Assembly (NCBI GenBank): GCA_022496185.1
Contig: WTXG01000029.1
Span: forward strand, 124,001 to 188,000
Length of the DNA: 64,000 nt
DNA from: Multifurca ochricompacta
Taxonomy: Eukaryota; Basidiomycota; Agaricomycetes; Russulales; Russulaceae
Direction of reading: 5' to 3'
Part shown: in pieces, positions 11,829 to 23,900 of the stretch
How positions within the stretch are numbered: the stretch's first letter is position 1
How the letters are laid out: the number at the start of each line of letters is the position of its first letter
Notes under the pieces: model-generated
The model's input: only the letters and a program-made list of their open reading frames with translations
What the model was told of the DNA's origin: nothing
The model's database searches: none
Position numbers and translations under genes: made by a program

Positions 11829-14800
11829 ATGGCCCAAGAATGTAAGTGCACAACTTAATCACCTCCTTCCCGAACATATGCCCTTCTATCATCAGTAATT
11901 GATTTTTTCTTATTCGCAGCCTCCATAATGGAACTCGACCAAATCATCACTTCTCATCAGTGTGCTCTCTCATGGATCCCTCGATCTCATCCCGCTTACA
12001 CTACCTGCATCCACCTTCTGGCTACATTGCGATTTCAACGCTTTCAGCTATCAGAACAGAAGCAAGATCTCAACAAATCCATTCTTCATTATACAGAAGC
12101 GATCTTTCTTCCACCTTCCTGGGGATTCTACCCAAATGTGGTTCAAATCTTCTTTGAACTCGTACTTTCCCTTCTTTGTCGTTCCAAGAGGTTCAAGCAA
12201 CCTGAAGATGCCAAGTGTGTGGTTGAATACCTTCGTCATCTCCGAGGACTACCCCTTGATACCTTTGAGGTCCCGCACGAACTCGTCACAAAATCGCTTG
12301 TTCAGGCGTTGGCTATTCAAGTTGAGCTGGAAGCGGGTGGGACGCGGGATATTGAGGAGATGGTGATCCTCTGCCAAGAACTTCTCACCTGTCACAGCTC
12401 AGCAGACTATCCAACTCACGCCATTACTGCCTTGGTCTTCGCCATTTTATGCAAATATTGTCAAGGGAAGCAAGTACAGCCGTTAGATGGAATCATTCAA
12501 TGCCTTCGGGACGCGCTGAAGATCTTGCCGCCAGGCTCTCATCTAGTTCTTCTCGGACTGGTTGATTCCCTCGTAATTCGATACGTAAAAGATTATTCAA
12601 ACGGCGATTACGATGAGGCAATGACCCTCCTAGAGAGTGTCATTGCCTTCAATCCCCCGGGAGAGAGCACCGGTGCATCTCAGGCTATCGCTTCAATGGC
12701 GGCTGCAGCACTTGCACGCCTACGGACCAGAATCTACCCAAACCCACAATATTTAGAGGAGGCCAATTCCCGTCTTCGTGTCTTACTCAACTCTTCTTCT
12801 CTCGACAGCGACCTTCGGCATAGTTTTACACGCGAAATGGCAATGCTCGCTGAGGAGCGCTTCAATAGCTTTGGTCTCACGGAAGCACTTCAAGAGGCGC
12901 ATTATTATACTTCCGAAATGGTCAACCTTGCTTCGTCCTCAGCTCACGGTACATTTGGAGAAGATATTGACAATGTGGAAGCTGTCCGGGCGGCGTATCC
13001 GATGGCGGTGGTAGAGGAGAAAATTCAAAATCTTCGCAAACTAATCTCCAAGACTCCGCCAAGGTCCTCCGAGCGCAACGAGTACCTCGAACATCTTGTA
13101 GATTGGTATAGAACCAAATTTTCTCGTACCAACGATATCACGGACCTTGAAGAGGTGATCAAGTGCCGCCGGGTATACTTGCGTCAACTGACACGAGTCA
13201 TCCATTTGGATCCCAACCAGCACTCTTTTTGGGCTCTGACCTCTACATGGCGTTTAAGTGTTCGAATAAAATGGAGTACCTTGACGAGTCTATCGCCGTG
13301 CATCGTGGTGTTCTCGAAATGCAATCCGCGCAGCCATTCCACTTCATTCTAATCCAACACCTTTTTAAGTCTTTATCCGAACGTTTCATGTTGCTTGGTC
13401 GAAGACAGGATTTGGACGATTTCATTGAGCTATTTCCTTTGGGTGTCAATGACAAATTCGCAAAGGTGCCTGACCGATTTGCTTTTTCATGCCGCTGGGC
13501 ATTCATTACTCGAGCGGCCAGACACCCATCTGTCTCTGTTGCATATGAGAAGGCCATGTCATTAATCCAGAGCTCATTGGTTTCCGCACCGACCTTACAA
13601 ATACAGCATTCTCGACTGGTTGCAATGCGAGGGCTCTGCGAGAATATGCCACTGGACTACGCGTCTTACCAGATCGACATGGGTCAATTCAGTCAGGCTA
13701 TTGAGACTCTAGAACGAGGGAGGGCCTTACTATGGTCTGAAATGCGTGGTCTTCGCAATTTGATGGATCAACTTCCTGGTGTCAATTCTCCTTTAGTGAC
13801 GAAACTTGCAGCAATTAATGAGGACCTCGAGTCACTCACCGGTCTGTCACGCCGAGTGGGATTATAGAGATCAGTGATGGTGGATCACAGGTTGATGATG
13901 GGATGGACCCATTCGGTCGTCTAGTTGTGAAGCAACAGAAGCTTCTGGAGGAAGAGATGTACTCATATCGCAGATCCAAGAATTACCAGGATTTGGGACT
14001 TTCTGAAGACGCCGTCATTCGAAAATATTCGTGTTGCTGCGTCACATGGGCCCGTCGTCATTATCAACCATAGCGAGTGGCGTTCCGATATCCTTATTCT
14101 CCTTTACAACTCTTCCCCCTCCTGTATCCCTACAACTGCCGATTTCTATCGCCGTGCAAATGAATTAAGAGATCGCCTAGTGGTCGCACGAAGGGATGGT
14201 CTCGATTCAGACAGATACGAACGCGCTTTACGTTCTGTACTCGAGGGCCTTTATAACCTCGTTGGCGAACCAGTCATTGACAGGCTCCACACTTTGGGTG
14301 TACCAGAACAATCACGAATCTGGTGGTGTCCGACCTCTGTTTTCTGCTCTCTTCCACTTCATGCGATGGGCCCAATCCCATCAAATGACCGTGTCAAGCG
14401 ATACTTTTCCGATTTATATATCCCTTCATATACACCGACACTCTCTGCACTGATCGAATCTCGCAAACCCAGTCCAAAAACGTCATACAAACCTTCGTTA
14501 CTCCTTGTGGCTAATCCAGATGAATCCTTACCAGGTGCTTTTGGAGAGATGTCAGTCATACAGTCTCTCAATCGCGGGTGCCGGTGGCCACCCTCTGTGG
14601 GAAGAACGCAACACCGGCTGGTGTGGTGGAAAGACTGCGAGATCATGGATTTGCACATTTTGTGTGTCATGGAACACTCGAGACTGGGAAACCATTCGAT
14701 GCATCATTCAAGCTGTTCAATGACGAGCGACTTACACTGCTGGACATTGTACGGTCTCGACTTCCCGCTGGTGAATTTGCGTTCCTTGCTGCATGTCACA

Positions 14801-15086
14801 CTGCGGAATTGACAGATGAAAGTATTGCGGATGAAGGACTTCACCTTACGGCGGCAGTTCAATATTGTGGATTTCGAAGTGTGGTCGGGACGATGTGGGA
14901 GATGGCGATATAGATGGGCGTGAACTTGCAGAGAATTTCTACAAGTCGATGTTCTCTGTGAATGGAGAAGGGGTAGGTTATCACTTGAGATCTGCGAAGG
15001 CGCTTCGTGATGCTACGCAGAAGATGAGGAGAAAGAAGGGGATGACTCTTGAGCGGTGGGTGAACTTTGTTCATTACGGTGCGTGA
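11829..15086 (+). pseudogene. TPR-CHAT gene copy G1, broken by single-base deletions
   Basis: Paralogue of G2. The micro-exon at 11829-11841 (MAQE) is followed by an intron of about 80 bases and the MELDQIITSHQ main exon. The TPR-like helical region spans roughly residues 1-600 and the CHAT domain is at the C-terminus. Both dyad segments, FVCHG and AACHTAELTDE, are present at the DNA level. Compared with G2 the frame is lost at about six places (near 13175, 13837, 13952, 13995, 14571 and 14905), each consistent with loss of one base. The normal end (NFVHYGA, TGA at 15084-15086) is kept. It is either a recent pseudogene or an intact gene with sequencing deletions. The TPR half differs strongly from G2, while the last 0.7 kb is nearly identical. 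Confidence 0.85.
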
Positions 15087-16225
15087 TCGAGGAGTGCCTT
15101 CGTTCTCGGTAAGTTTCTTCAATATGTTTGGGCACGGGCTTTCGTGCTTATTTGTTTGCGGCCATGCCGAGCAGCTTATGGCGAGAGATAGGCTTGGCTA
15201 CTTCAATATGTGAGCCAGGCTATCACTTAGCGGTAATGTATATAAAGCAGATAGATATGTCATAGTTGTTTTTGTTCTGACTTAGGTGAGAAACTCATCA
15301 TGGTCGTAGTATGCGCGTTTCCCTATAGCAGCTGGCATGTATCATCGTTTATCACAAGGCTTGTACAAATATATTTTGATGAGAAAAGGTCTGATGAATC
15401 CCTCACGATCCGCCCATGAACAAGTTGCCTGAGCGGTTGGAGATCATGCCAACGTACCACGATGAGTCAGAAACACCAGCTTGTGACTTCAAAAGAAGTA
15501 GAGTTACATGGGGTACCGGAGGAAAGGTGGCGACAAGAGATATTATGGATGTCTCGCGCGCAGTGTATTAGACGACACTCTGCAGGAAAGATCTGGGACA
15601 ATGCGCTTGTCACTTACTATGAGACAGGAAACGGCGCGACACTGACCTCGTACTTACTGGGGAGTTGACTGAGGTAGAAAGTGTATAGCACAGCCCCAAA
15701 ACCAGGATTTTGTTGGAAGTGTAGCCATAGCACGCAACCAATTGATACCGGAGATGACGGCCCGGATCCGATCATCACCGTATCAACGCAATATTCAGAG
15801 CACGCAGGTCGTGCAAATTTTCTTTATCATAAAGACTCAGTAGCGTAGTTAGAAACCTCAGTCTTTCTATCCCAAAGACTGAGGTCAGTACTCTCTGTGT
15901 TACAGCTACATTATCCTTTTACTGATTCATTTATGTAGCTACACATTTATAGGTATTAACAAATCATATAGTCTTTCTATCCCAAAGACTGAGCTACACA
16001 TTTATAGCTCGCTACAGATTTTTGGCACTGCAGTGCCATACATCCATTCAGTAAGCTTTCATATAGAGAACTATGTTGACACAGGACATGTCTGGAGACG
16101 CTTCAGGCTTCTAGAGATAGTTACCTAAGTAGATTAGATCAGGACTTGGACCGCTTAGTTAGTCATGTATATGTATGGTTACTTTTGTTCTTTGCTTAGT
16201 GACAGGTATTATTCTCATATTGTAC
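15087..16225. other. Spacer between G1 and G3 with an extra segment
   Basis: The first 160 bases match the G2 downstream region. Then about 870 bases (roughly 15253-16122) are absent from the equivalent G2-G4 spacer at about 24306. The extra piece carries two copies of a hairpin repeat (15855-15885 and 15970-15990) and two copies of GCTACACATTTATAG. No clean terminal repeats or target duplication were found. The last 100 bases again match the G4 flank. Confidence 0.5.
15855..15990. repeat. Paired hairpin repeats
   Basis: At 15855-15885 a perfect 12-base stem (ACCTCAGTCTTT with AAAGACTGAGGT) flanks the 7-base loop CTATCCC. A second copy with the same loop, but a stem of only 7 bases, lies at 15970-15990. 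Confidence 0.75.
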
Positions 16226-16656
16226 CAGTCCTTCCACCACATCAACCATCGTTGCGTTCTTCCCACAGAGGGTGGCCACCGGCAGCCGCGATTTGAGAGA
16301 CTGTATGACTGACATCTCTCCAAAAGCACCTGGTAAGGATTCATCTGGATTAGCCACAAGGAGTAACGAAGGTTTGTATGACGTTTTTGGACTGGGTTTG
16401 CGAGATTCGATCAGTGCAGAGAGTGTCGGTGTATATGAAGGGATATATAAATCGGAAAAGTATCGCTTGACACGGTCATTTGATGGGATTGGGCCCATCG
16501 CATGAAGTGGAAGAGAGCAGAAAACCGATGTCGGACACCACCAGATTTGTTACAAACTATGTTACAAACTAATTCAATTCACATTTTACATTTTACATCT
16601 TACATTTACTATCTCGTTTAATTTACATATTCCATTTAATTTACAACTACACACTC

Positions 16657-16762
16657 CCAGAGGTCGCTCTCAATGTCAGCCACACTCAAGACCCAAGCAC
16701 GCATTCCAGAGGTCGCCCCCAATGTCAGCCACGTCCAGAGGTCGCTCTCAATGTCAGCCACA
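16657..16762. repeat. 27-base tandem repeat within the solo LTR
   Basis: Three near-identical units beginning CCAGAGGTCGC and ending GTCAGCCAC, with short spacers, lie upstream of the putative LTR TATA box. This position is typical of U3 enhancer-like repeats. Confidence 0.75.
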
Positions 16763-16931
16763 CCCAAGAGTAATCTAGTCAATCGCAGCGCGATACTATA
16801 AGTTCTCGTAACTATTTAAACCCTCATCTTTTCTTAAAGTATCTTCAGTCTCGATCTCTTGTTTCCATAGAACTCTAGTCTCAGGAATATCATATATTTT
16901 CTTTGCTTCGCCTAGCACGCTTAGCATTCGT

Positions 16932-18202
16932 TAGGGCTGCGCGCCGTGCGTTTGACGGTGACGGCCGTCTATTTGACAGTGAAGGACGGGTACGGCTGAC
17001 CCGTACACTTTCCGTTTTTGGTACTCACCGGATCGCTGACGGTACGGTACGGGTACGGTACGGCCGTTTTACGGTATACGGTAGTAGACGGTATTACTAG
17101 AGAAAATAAAGTTGACCAGGGTAGCATGAGCAAGAAGCTTAGAGTGATAAAACAATGAATGGGTGTATTCTTATGGCTATTCTACACCTTTTTATGTAGT
17201 TTATGAGTACAATACCCAACAATCTACTTTACCAGCCATAATCTGAAACTCATAGAGGGACTTCAAGCATTGCATTTGCTTCTGTGAGTGTGATTGGTGT
17301 AAACAGGGCATACTGGAACATGAACTCCCTCAATTGTAGGTACATTATCACAAAAGAGACATCAGAGAAGCAATACCAAAACATGCCCCAAAAGGGGGCA
17401 TCCAAAAACTATATTCAGGCTTGCACAAGGCAACTCCTAAATGCGAGCATACCTCCAACTGGACTCTGGCAGACCAAAATTCAATTACAATAAGGCAAAA
17501 AAATCAAATATATAGACTAATAGACAGCTCAACGACCCAGTGCAGTATCAGCTTGTGTGTGTGCAAGATGCAACTGCTTCTTGTCAGGCAACAGAGGGAG
17601 ATCGTGCCCTATCCACTAATCTAATCTACTCCATAATCCATAATATGCTGTTGAGATGGGCCGGTTGCAACTGGGACCGGAGACAGCCGGGCTCCTGGGT
17701 GGACTCGATCTTATGATTATGATAAGATAATCTAAAGTGCGTCAGATAATTGATTCAGAGACATTGCACGTACAACACATTCCTTCTGTCTTGTCACATT
17801 TAAATAACTATATTTATTCTACTTATTGTCATGCTCCTCTGAGCAGTATAAAAGGTCACTATTCTGTACATGTTCACTTCAGTTTTGACCACATAAACTG
17901 AAGTGAGTATTAGTTAGTTTATCTTATCTCTTATCTTTACCATATTTAGCTAATGCTTATCTACTATCTAAATAGGTAAAGATACTATAGTAGGGGAGTT
18001 TTGGTGGCTTAATGACAAGATTAAAGCCCTGCCGTCCATGCCGTCTAATGCCGTCTACGGCCGTTTTTTGACGGGTTCGGACGGCGTTTTCCGTACCCGT
18101 AACCGTCCGTCTCAATGATTGACTTGAGCTGGCACGGTACGGGTACGGCACCGTACTACGGCACCGTCATACCGTAAGCTACGGGTATGGCGCGCAGCCC
18201 TA
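16932..18202. mobile_element. Non-autonomous hAT-like DNA transposon nested in the solo LTR
   Basis: Perfect 14-base terminal inverted repeats TAGGGCTGCGCGCC lie at 16932-16945 and 18189-18202. They are flanked by a perfect 8-base target duplication GCATTCGT (16924-16931 and 18203-18210). An 8-base duplication and TAGGG termini are hAT hallmarks. The subterminal regions are dense in short ACGG/CCGT repeats. The 1271-base element has no transposase ORF. Its middle (from about 17649) resembles another LTR, with TGTTGAGATGGG, a GTATAAAAGG box near 17847 and an 11-base stem hairpin at 17875-17905. Confidence 0.85.
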
Positions 18203-19101
18203 GCATTCGTCTCATCACCCGAACTCCGCCAGATTGAACATCTGGCGTAGAACTTGACATGCTGAACGGTCTGCCAACCGCAACAAGATTCGTGATTGTT
18301 CTGGTACACCCAAAGTGCGGAACCTGTCAATGACTGGTTCGCCAACGAGGTTATAAAGGCCCTCGAGTACAGAACGTAAAGTGCTTTCGTATCTGTCTGA
18401 ATCAAGACCTTCCTTTCGTGCAACCACTAGGCGATCTCTTAATTCGTTTTCACGGCGATAGAAATCTTTAGCTGTAGGGATAAGGGAAGGGAGAGAGTCG
18501 CGAACGAATATGAGGATATCGGAACGCCACTCGCTATGGTTGATAATGACGACTGGCCCTTGTGAAGCAGCAATACGAATATTTTCGAATGATGGCGTCT
18601 TCAGAAAGTCTCCAAATCCTGGTAATTCTTGGATCTCCGATATGAGCACATCTCGTTCCTCCAGAAGCTTCTGTTGCTTCACAACCAGACGACCGAATGG
18701 GTCCATCCCATCATTAATCTGTGATCCACCATTGTTGATCTGAGTGACTCGAGATCCTTTTTAATTGCTGCAAGTTTCATCGCTAAAGGTGAATTGAATC
18801 TAGAAAGGTGATCCATGGAATTGCGAAGACCACGCATTTCAGACCATAGTAAGACCCTCCCTTGTTCCAGAGTCTCAATAGCCTGACTGAATTGACCCAT
18901 GTCGATCTGGTAAGACGCGTAGTCCAGCGGCATCTTGTCACCGACCCCTCGCAATGCGACGAGTAGAGAATGCTGTATTTGTAAGGTCGGCGCAGAGACA
19001 AATGAGCTCTGCATTAATAACATGGCCTTCTCATATGCAACAGAGACAGATGGGTGTCTGACCATTCGAGCAATGGATGCCCAGAAGCATGACAAAGCAT
19101 A

Positions 19102-19493
19102 TAGTGATGTTCCGGCCCGGCTTGGCCCAAAAGCCGCGGCTTTGGCTCGGCCTGAGGCGGCTCCGGCTTTCCTGAAGTCTGGGCCGAGCCAAAGCCGCCA
19201 CAGACGGCTTAGCCCTGGCCCGGCTTGGCCCAAGCCGCGGCTTTTGGCAGAGAAAATTTTATGACATATAACTAGTAGTTATAGTTCAGCTAATCCAAAT
19301 CTGACTCGGTGTGTAAGAAAAAGTTTGAAATGCCGTGATAAACATGATCATGTGACCCAAATCAACCACTTTGTGATCAGATTTCTACTGATTTTGACGA
19401 TTGCTATTGCACTTGTATGTGCTGTTGAAAGCCGCGGCCTGAGCCGGCGGCTTTGGCTTTTAGTTTCTCTGAGCCGGGCCAGGCACATCACTA
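19102..19493. mobile_element. GC-rich hAT-like miniature element in G3
   Basis: 392 bases with imperfect terminal inverted repeats starting TAGTGATGT and rich in GGCCCGGCT. The 8-base flank is AAAGCATA on the left and AAAGCAAA on the right; intact CHAT copies have AAAGCAAA, so this is a target duplication with one later mutation. There is no coding capacity. It belongs to the same family as 53783-54790 and the fragment ending at 60385. Confidence 0.8.
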
Positions 19494-20078
19494 AAAGCAA
19501 ATCGGTTAGATACTTTTTCGAATTTGTTATTGACACCCAAAGGAAATAGCTTAATGATTTCATCCAAATCCTGTGTTCGACCAAGCAACTTCAAGCGTTC
19601 AAATAAAGACGCAAGAAGCTGTTCAATCAGTCCGAAAAGGAATGGCTGCGCGCATTGCATTTCGAGAAAACCACGAAGCACGGTGATAGACTCGTCAAGG
19701 TACTCCATTTTATTCGAACACTTAAATGCCATGTAGAGGTCAAAGCCCAAAGAGCGTACTGGTAGGAATCCATGTAAATGACTCGTGTCAACTGACGCAA
19801 GTAGTACCCGGCGGCACTTGATCACCTCTTCAAGGTCCGTGATATCGTTGGTATGAGAGAACTTGGTTTTATGCCAATCCACAAGATCCTTGATGTGTGT
19901 GTTGTGATTGGAGTTGCCTGGGGGTGTCTTGGAGATTAGTTCGCGAAGATCTCCGATTTTCTCCTCTACCATGGTCATCGGATACGCCGCTCGAACAGCA
20001 TCCACGTTATCAAATGTGCCCAGAGCTGAAGGTGATGCAAGATTGGCCATTTCAGAAGTACAATAATATGCTTCTTGA

Positions 20079-20916
20079 AGTGCCCAAAGATTCCATTGCT
20101 CATAAATGAAGCGCCCAAGCTAAGACGACGAGAGTTCCTTTAGGGCTGCGAGAAGCAGGACCACGAACTATACAATGCGATTCTCTTACAAGGCGTCGTT
20201 TGTGGAAGGATGCCGTGCCTTCTCTTTGTCACTTCTTCCCACCCTTTCCCAATTGTTATCCGATTTCTAGGACCACTGAATCATCAGGATGCCCTCAGCC
20301 TTATACACAATTCCGCTCTACTATTCGAGTACTGTGCACAAAAACCGTGATAGCTACATTAACTGCAAGGGTCGTTTATAATGACAAAAGGGGGTCGAGA
20401 CAGGAAATATGAAGGGGGATCAGTAGTGACCTTTTGTTGCCAAGGTGGCCTGTGTCTCACCAACGAGTTTCCGCCTTCAGTTGTGATTGTAGTTACATAG
20501 GCGTGTCTGGCGCACTGTACTTTTCACTTATCCCTGTCCATCCAATCGCCCCCGCTCGAGCTCATCCTGCGCACCAGTGCATTTAAGTTGACTTTTCAGA
20601 TCTATTACTACCTCTTTTGTCAACATGCCCTGCTGCTTGCTACCTCTCCTGCAGAGCTTCAGGTTTATGAACTGTATGACGCGCTGGCAGTTCTGCGAGT
20701 ACACCAAGCTCACATTACTTTCAAATCAAAACTCAACGAGGTACCGGATTGACGGGCCGGGGAACACAAACTCATTGCCTCGTTCTGTCCTCATGCCCCA
20801 TAAAAACATGTATTATAGGCGTGGCCTTCGCCATTCTCCAGCACCCGCAGCCATTTTCTCCCAATTAATTCCCAGACGACCCGCGGTCACTGTGATTCTT
20901 GTGCATTGAATAAACC
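20079..20916 (+). promoter_or_regulatory. Conserved upstream block of CHAT gene G2
   Basis: Homologous to 10893-11828. It includes a GTTTATAATGAC box near 20373 and a GC-rich segment ACGGGCCGGGGAACAC near 20751 that recurs upstream of G1, G4 and G5. G6 and G7 keep only the promoter-proximal part. Which piece drives transcription cannot be told from sequence alone. Confidence 0.55.
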
Positions 20917-23900
20917 ATGGCCCAAGAACGTAAGCGCACAACTTTCCCGAGCATATGCCCTTCTATCATCAGTAATTGATTTTTTCTCATTCGCAGCTTC
21001 CATTATGGAACTTGACCAAATGATCACTTCTCATCAGTGTTCTCTCTCATGTATCCCTCGATCTCATCCCGCTTACACTGCCTACATCCACCTTCTGGCT
21101 ACATCACGATTCAAACGCTATGAGCTATCAGAACAGAAGGAAGATCTCGACAAGTCTATTGTTCATTGCACCAATGCAATCTTTCTTCCACCCTCTTGGG
21201 GATTCTACCTAAACGTGGTTCAAGTCTTCTTTCATCTCGCACTTCTCCTTCTTCTTCGTTCCAATAAATTCAAGCAACCTGAAGATGCCAAGTGTGCGGT
21301 TGAATACCTTCGTTATCTACGAGGACTACCCCTTGATACCTTTGAGGTCTCGAACGAACTCGTCACAACATTGCTTGTTCAGGCGTTGGCTAGTCAAGTT
21401 GAGCTGGAAGCGGATGGGACACAGGATATTGAGGAGATGGTGATCCTCTGCCAAGAACTTCTCACCTGTCACAGCTCAGAATTAACTCACGCCATTACCG
21501 CCTTGTTCACCGTCATTTTATCCAAATATTGTCAAGGGAAGCAAGTAGAGCCGTTAGACGAAATCATTCAATGGCTACGGGACACGCTGAAGATCTCCCC
21601 GCCAGACTTGCACCCCCTCCCTCTCGGACTGGCCGCTGCCCTCATGATTCGATTCGGGAAATTTTATTCGAATGACGATTACGAGGAGGCAATGACCCTC
21701 CTAGAAAGTGTCATTGCCTCAAGTCCATTTGGGGATGACCCCAGTGAATTTCAGATTTTGGCTTCGGGATTTGCCGCAGTTCTTGCGCGCATACGGGCTG
21801 AACTCTTTCCAAACCCAGAATATTTAGAGAAGGCGATTTCTCTTTGCCGTACCTTACTCGGCTCTTCTTCCCTTGACAACAACATTCGGTATAGCATTGT
21901 CGATAACATGGCATTCCTCGCTGAGATGCGCTTCGAGAACTTCGGTCTCACAGAAGCTCTTCAAGACGCACATTCTTATACTTCCGAAATGGCCAACCTT
22001 GCATCATCTTCAGCTCTAGGCAATTTTGATAATTTGGATGCTGTTCGAGCAGCATATCCGATGACAGTGGTAGAGGAGAAAATCGGAAATCTTCGCGAAC
22101 TAATCTCCAAGATTCCGCCACGGTCCTCCGAGCACAACAAGTACCTCAAATGTCTTGCGGATTGGTATATAACCAAGTTCTCTCGTACCAGGGATATAAA
22201 GGACATTGAAGAGGTTATCAAGTATCGCCGAATGTTACTTCTTTCAATCGACACGAATCACCCAATTAATGCATTCTCGTTGGGTTACGACCTTTACGCT
22301 GCATTTCAGTGCTCGAATAAAGTGGTGTACCTCGACGAGTCTATCACCGTGCATCGTGGCGTTCTCGAAATGCAATGCGCGCAGCCATTCCACTTCAAAG
22401 TGATTCAACAGCTTGTTGCGTCTTTATCCAAACGCATTGAATTACTTGGTCACGGACAGGATTTGGATGAAATCATTCAGCTATTTCCTTTGGGTGTCAA
22501 TGACAGATACGCGAAGGTATCTGACCGATTTGTTTATTCATGCGCCTGGGCATCCATTTCTCGAGCAGACAGAAACCCGTCTGTTTCTGTTGCATATGAG
22601 AAGGCCATGTCATTAATGCAGACTTCATTTCTCTCTGCGCCGACCTTACAAATACAGCATTCTCGACTCGTCGCAATGCGAGGGGTCGGTGACAAGATGC
22701 CGCTGGACTACGCGTCTTACCAGATCGAAATGGGTCAATTCAGTCAGGCTATTGAGACTCTGGAACAAGGGAGGGCCTTACTATGGTCTGAAATGCGTGG
22801 TCTTCGCAATTCCATGGATCAACTTTCTCGATTCAATTCACCTTTAGCGGCAAAACTTACAGAAATTAATCAGGATCTCGAGTCACTCACCATGTCCGTC
22901 ACGCCGAGTGGAACTATAGAGATCAGCGATGGTGGATCACAGGTTGATGATGGGATGGACCCATTCGGTCGTCTAGTTGTGAAGCAACAGAAGCTTCTGG
23001 AGGAGAGAGATGTGCTCATATCGGAGATCCAAGAATTACCAGGGTTTGGTGACTTTCTGAAGACGCCGTCATTCGAAAACATTCGTGTTACTGCTTCACA
23101 TGGGCCAGTCGTCATTATCAACCATAGCGAGTGGCGTTCCGATATCCTCATACTCGTTCGCGACTCTCCCCCTTCCCTTATTTCTACAAGTAACGATTTC
23201 TACCAGCGTGCAAATAAACTTAGAGATCGCCTAGTGGTCGCACGAAAGGATGGTCTCGATTCAGACAAATACAAACGCGCTTTACGTTCTGTACTCGACG
23301 GCCTTTATAACCTCGTCGGCGAACCAGTCATTGACAGGCTCCACACTTTGGGTGTACCAGAACAATCACAAATCTGGTGGTGTCCGACCTCCGTTTTCTG
23401 CTCTCTTCCACTTCATGCGATGGGCCCAATCCCATCAAATGACCGTGTCAAGCGATACTTTTCCGATTTATATATCCCTTCATATACACCGACACTCTCT
23501 GCACTGATCGAGTCTCGCAAACCCAGTCCAAAAATGTCGTACAAACCTTCATTACTCCTTGTGGCTAATCCAGATGAATCCTTACCAGGCGCTTTTGGAG
23601 AGATGGAAATCATACAGTCTCTCAATTTGCGGGTGCCGGTGGCCACCCTCTGCGGGAAGAATGCGACACCGGCTGATGTGGTGGAAGGACTGCGACATCA
23701 TGGATTTGCACATTTCGTGTGTCATGGAACACTCGAGACTGGGAAGCCATTTGATGCATCATTCAAGCTGTTCAATGACGAGCGACTTACACTGCTGGAC
23801 ATTGTACGGTCTCGACTTCCCGCTGGTGAATTTGCATTCCTTGCTGCATGTCACACTGCGGAATTGACAGACGAAAGTATTGCGGACGAAGGACTTCATC

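Larger units (their letters stand above)
16548..18285. mobile_element. Solo LTR inserted in G3 (interrupted by a hAT-like element)
   Basis: Starts TGTTACAAAC and ends CCGCAACA (TG...CA termini). It is flanked by the 5-base duplication AGATT (16543-16547 and 18286-18290), which is single in intact CHAT copies. Without the nested element the LTR is about 459 bases. It contains a TATTTAAACC box near 16818 and three copies of a 27-base tandem repeat. No internal retrotransposon genes remain, as expected for LTR-LTR recombination. Orientation not determined. Confidence 0.8.
16226..20075 (-). pseudogene. TPR-CHAT copy G3, truncated at both ends and split by transposons
   Basis: Minus-strand paralogue in three pieces: 16226-16547, 18286-19101 and 19494-20075. 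The gaps are a solo LTR and a hAT-like element. The 3' end stops inside the CHAT domain just after VVEGL, so the catalytic His and Cys are both missing; the same breakpoint occurs in G4. The N-terminal third is missing because the sequence switches at about 20076 to the start of the second duplication unit. A deletion of about 30 bases near 18740 removes part of the linker before DDGMDPFGR. This is a true pseudogene. Confidence 0.88.

Noticed and set aside
15855..15990. CRISPR-like or terminator hairpin array
   Set aside because: There are only two copies, irregular spacing and a eukaryotic context.
20906..20995. CHAT G2 starting at the upstream TTG frame (MNKPWPKN...)
   Set aside because: The codon is TTG, and the frame runs through a clear 67-base intron conserved in the paralogues.
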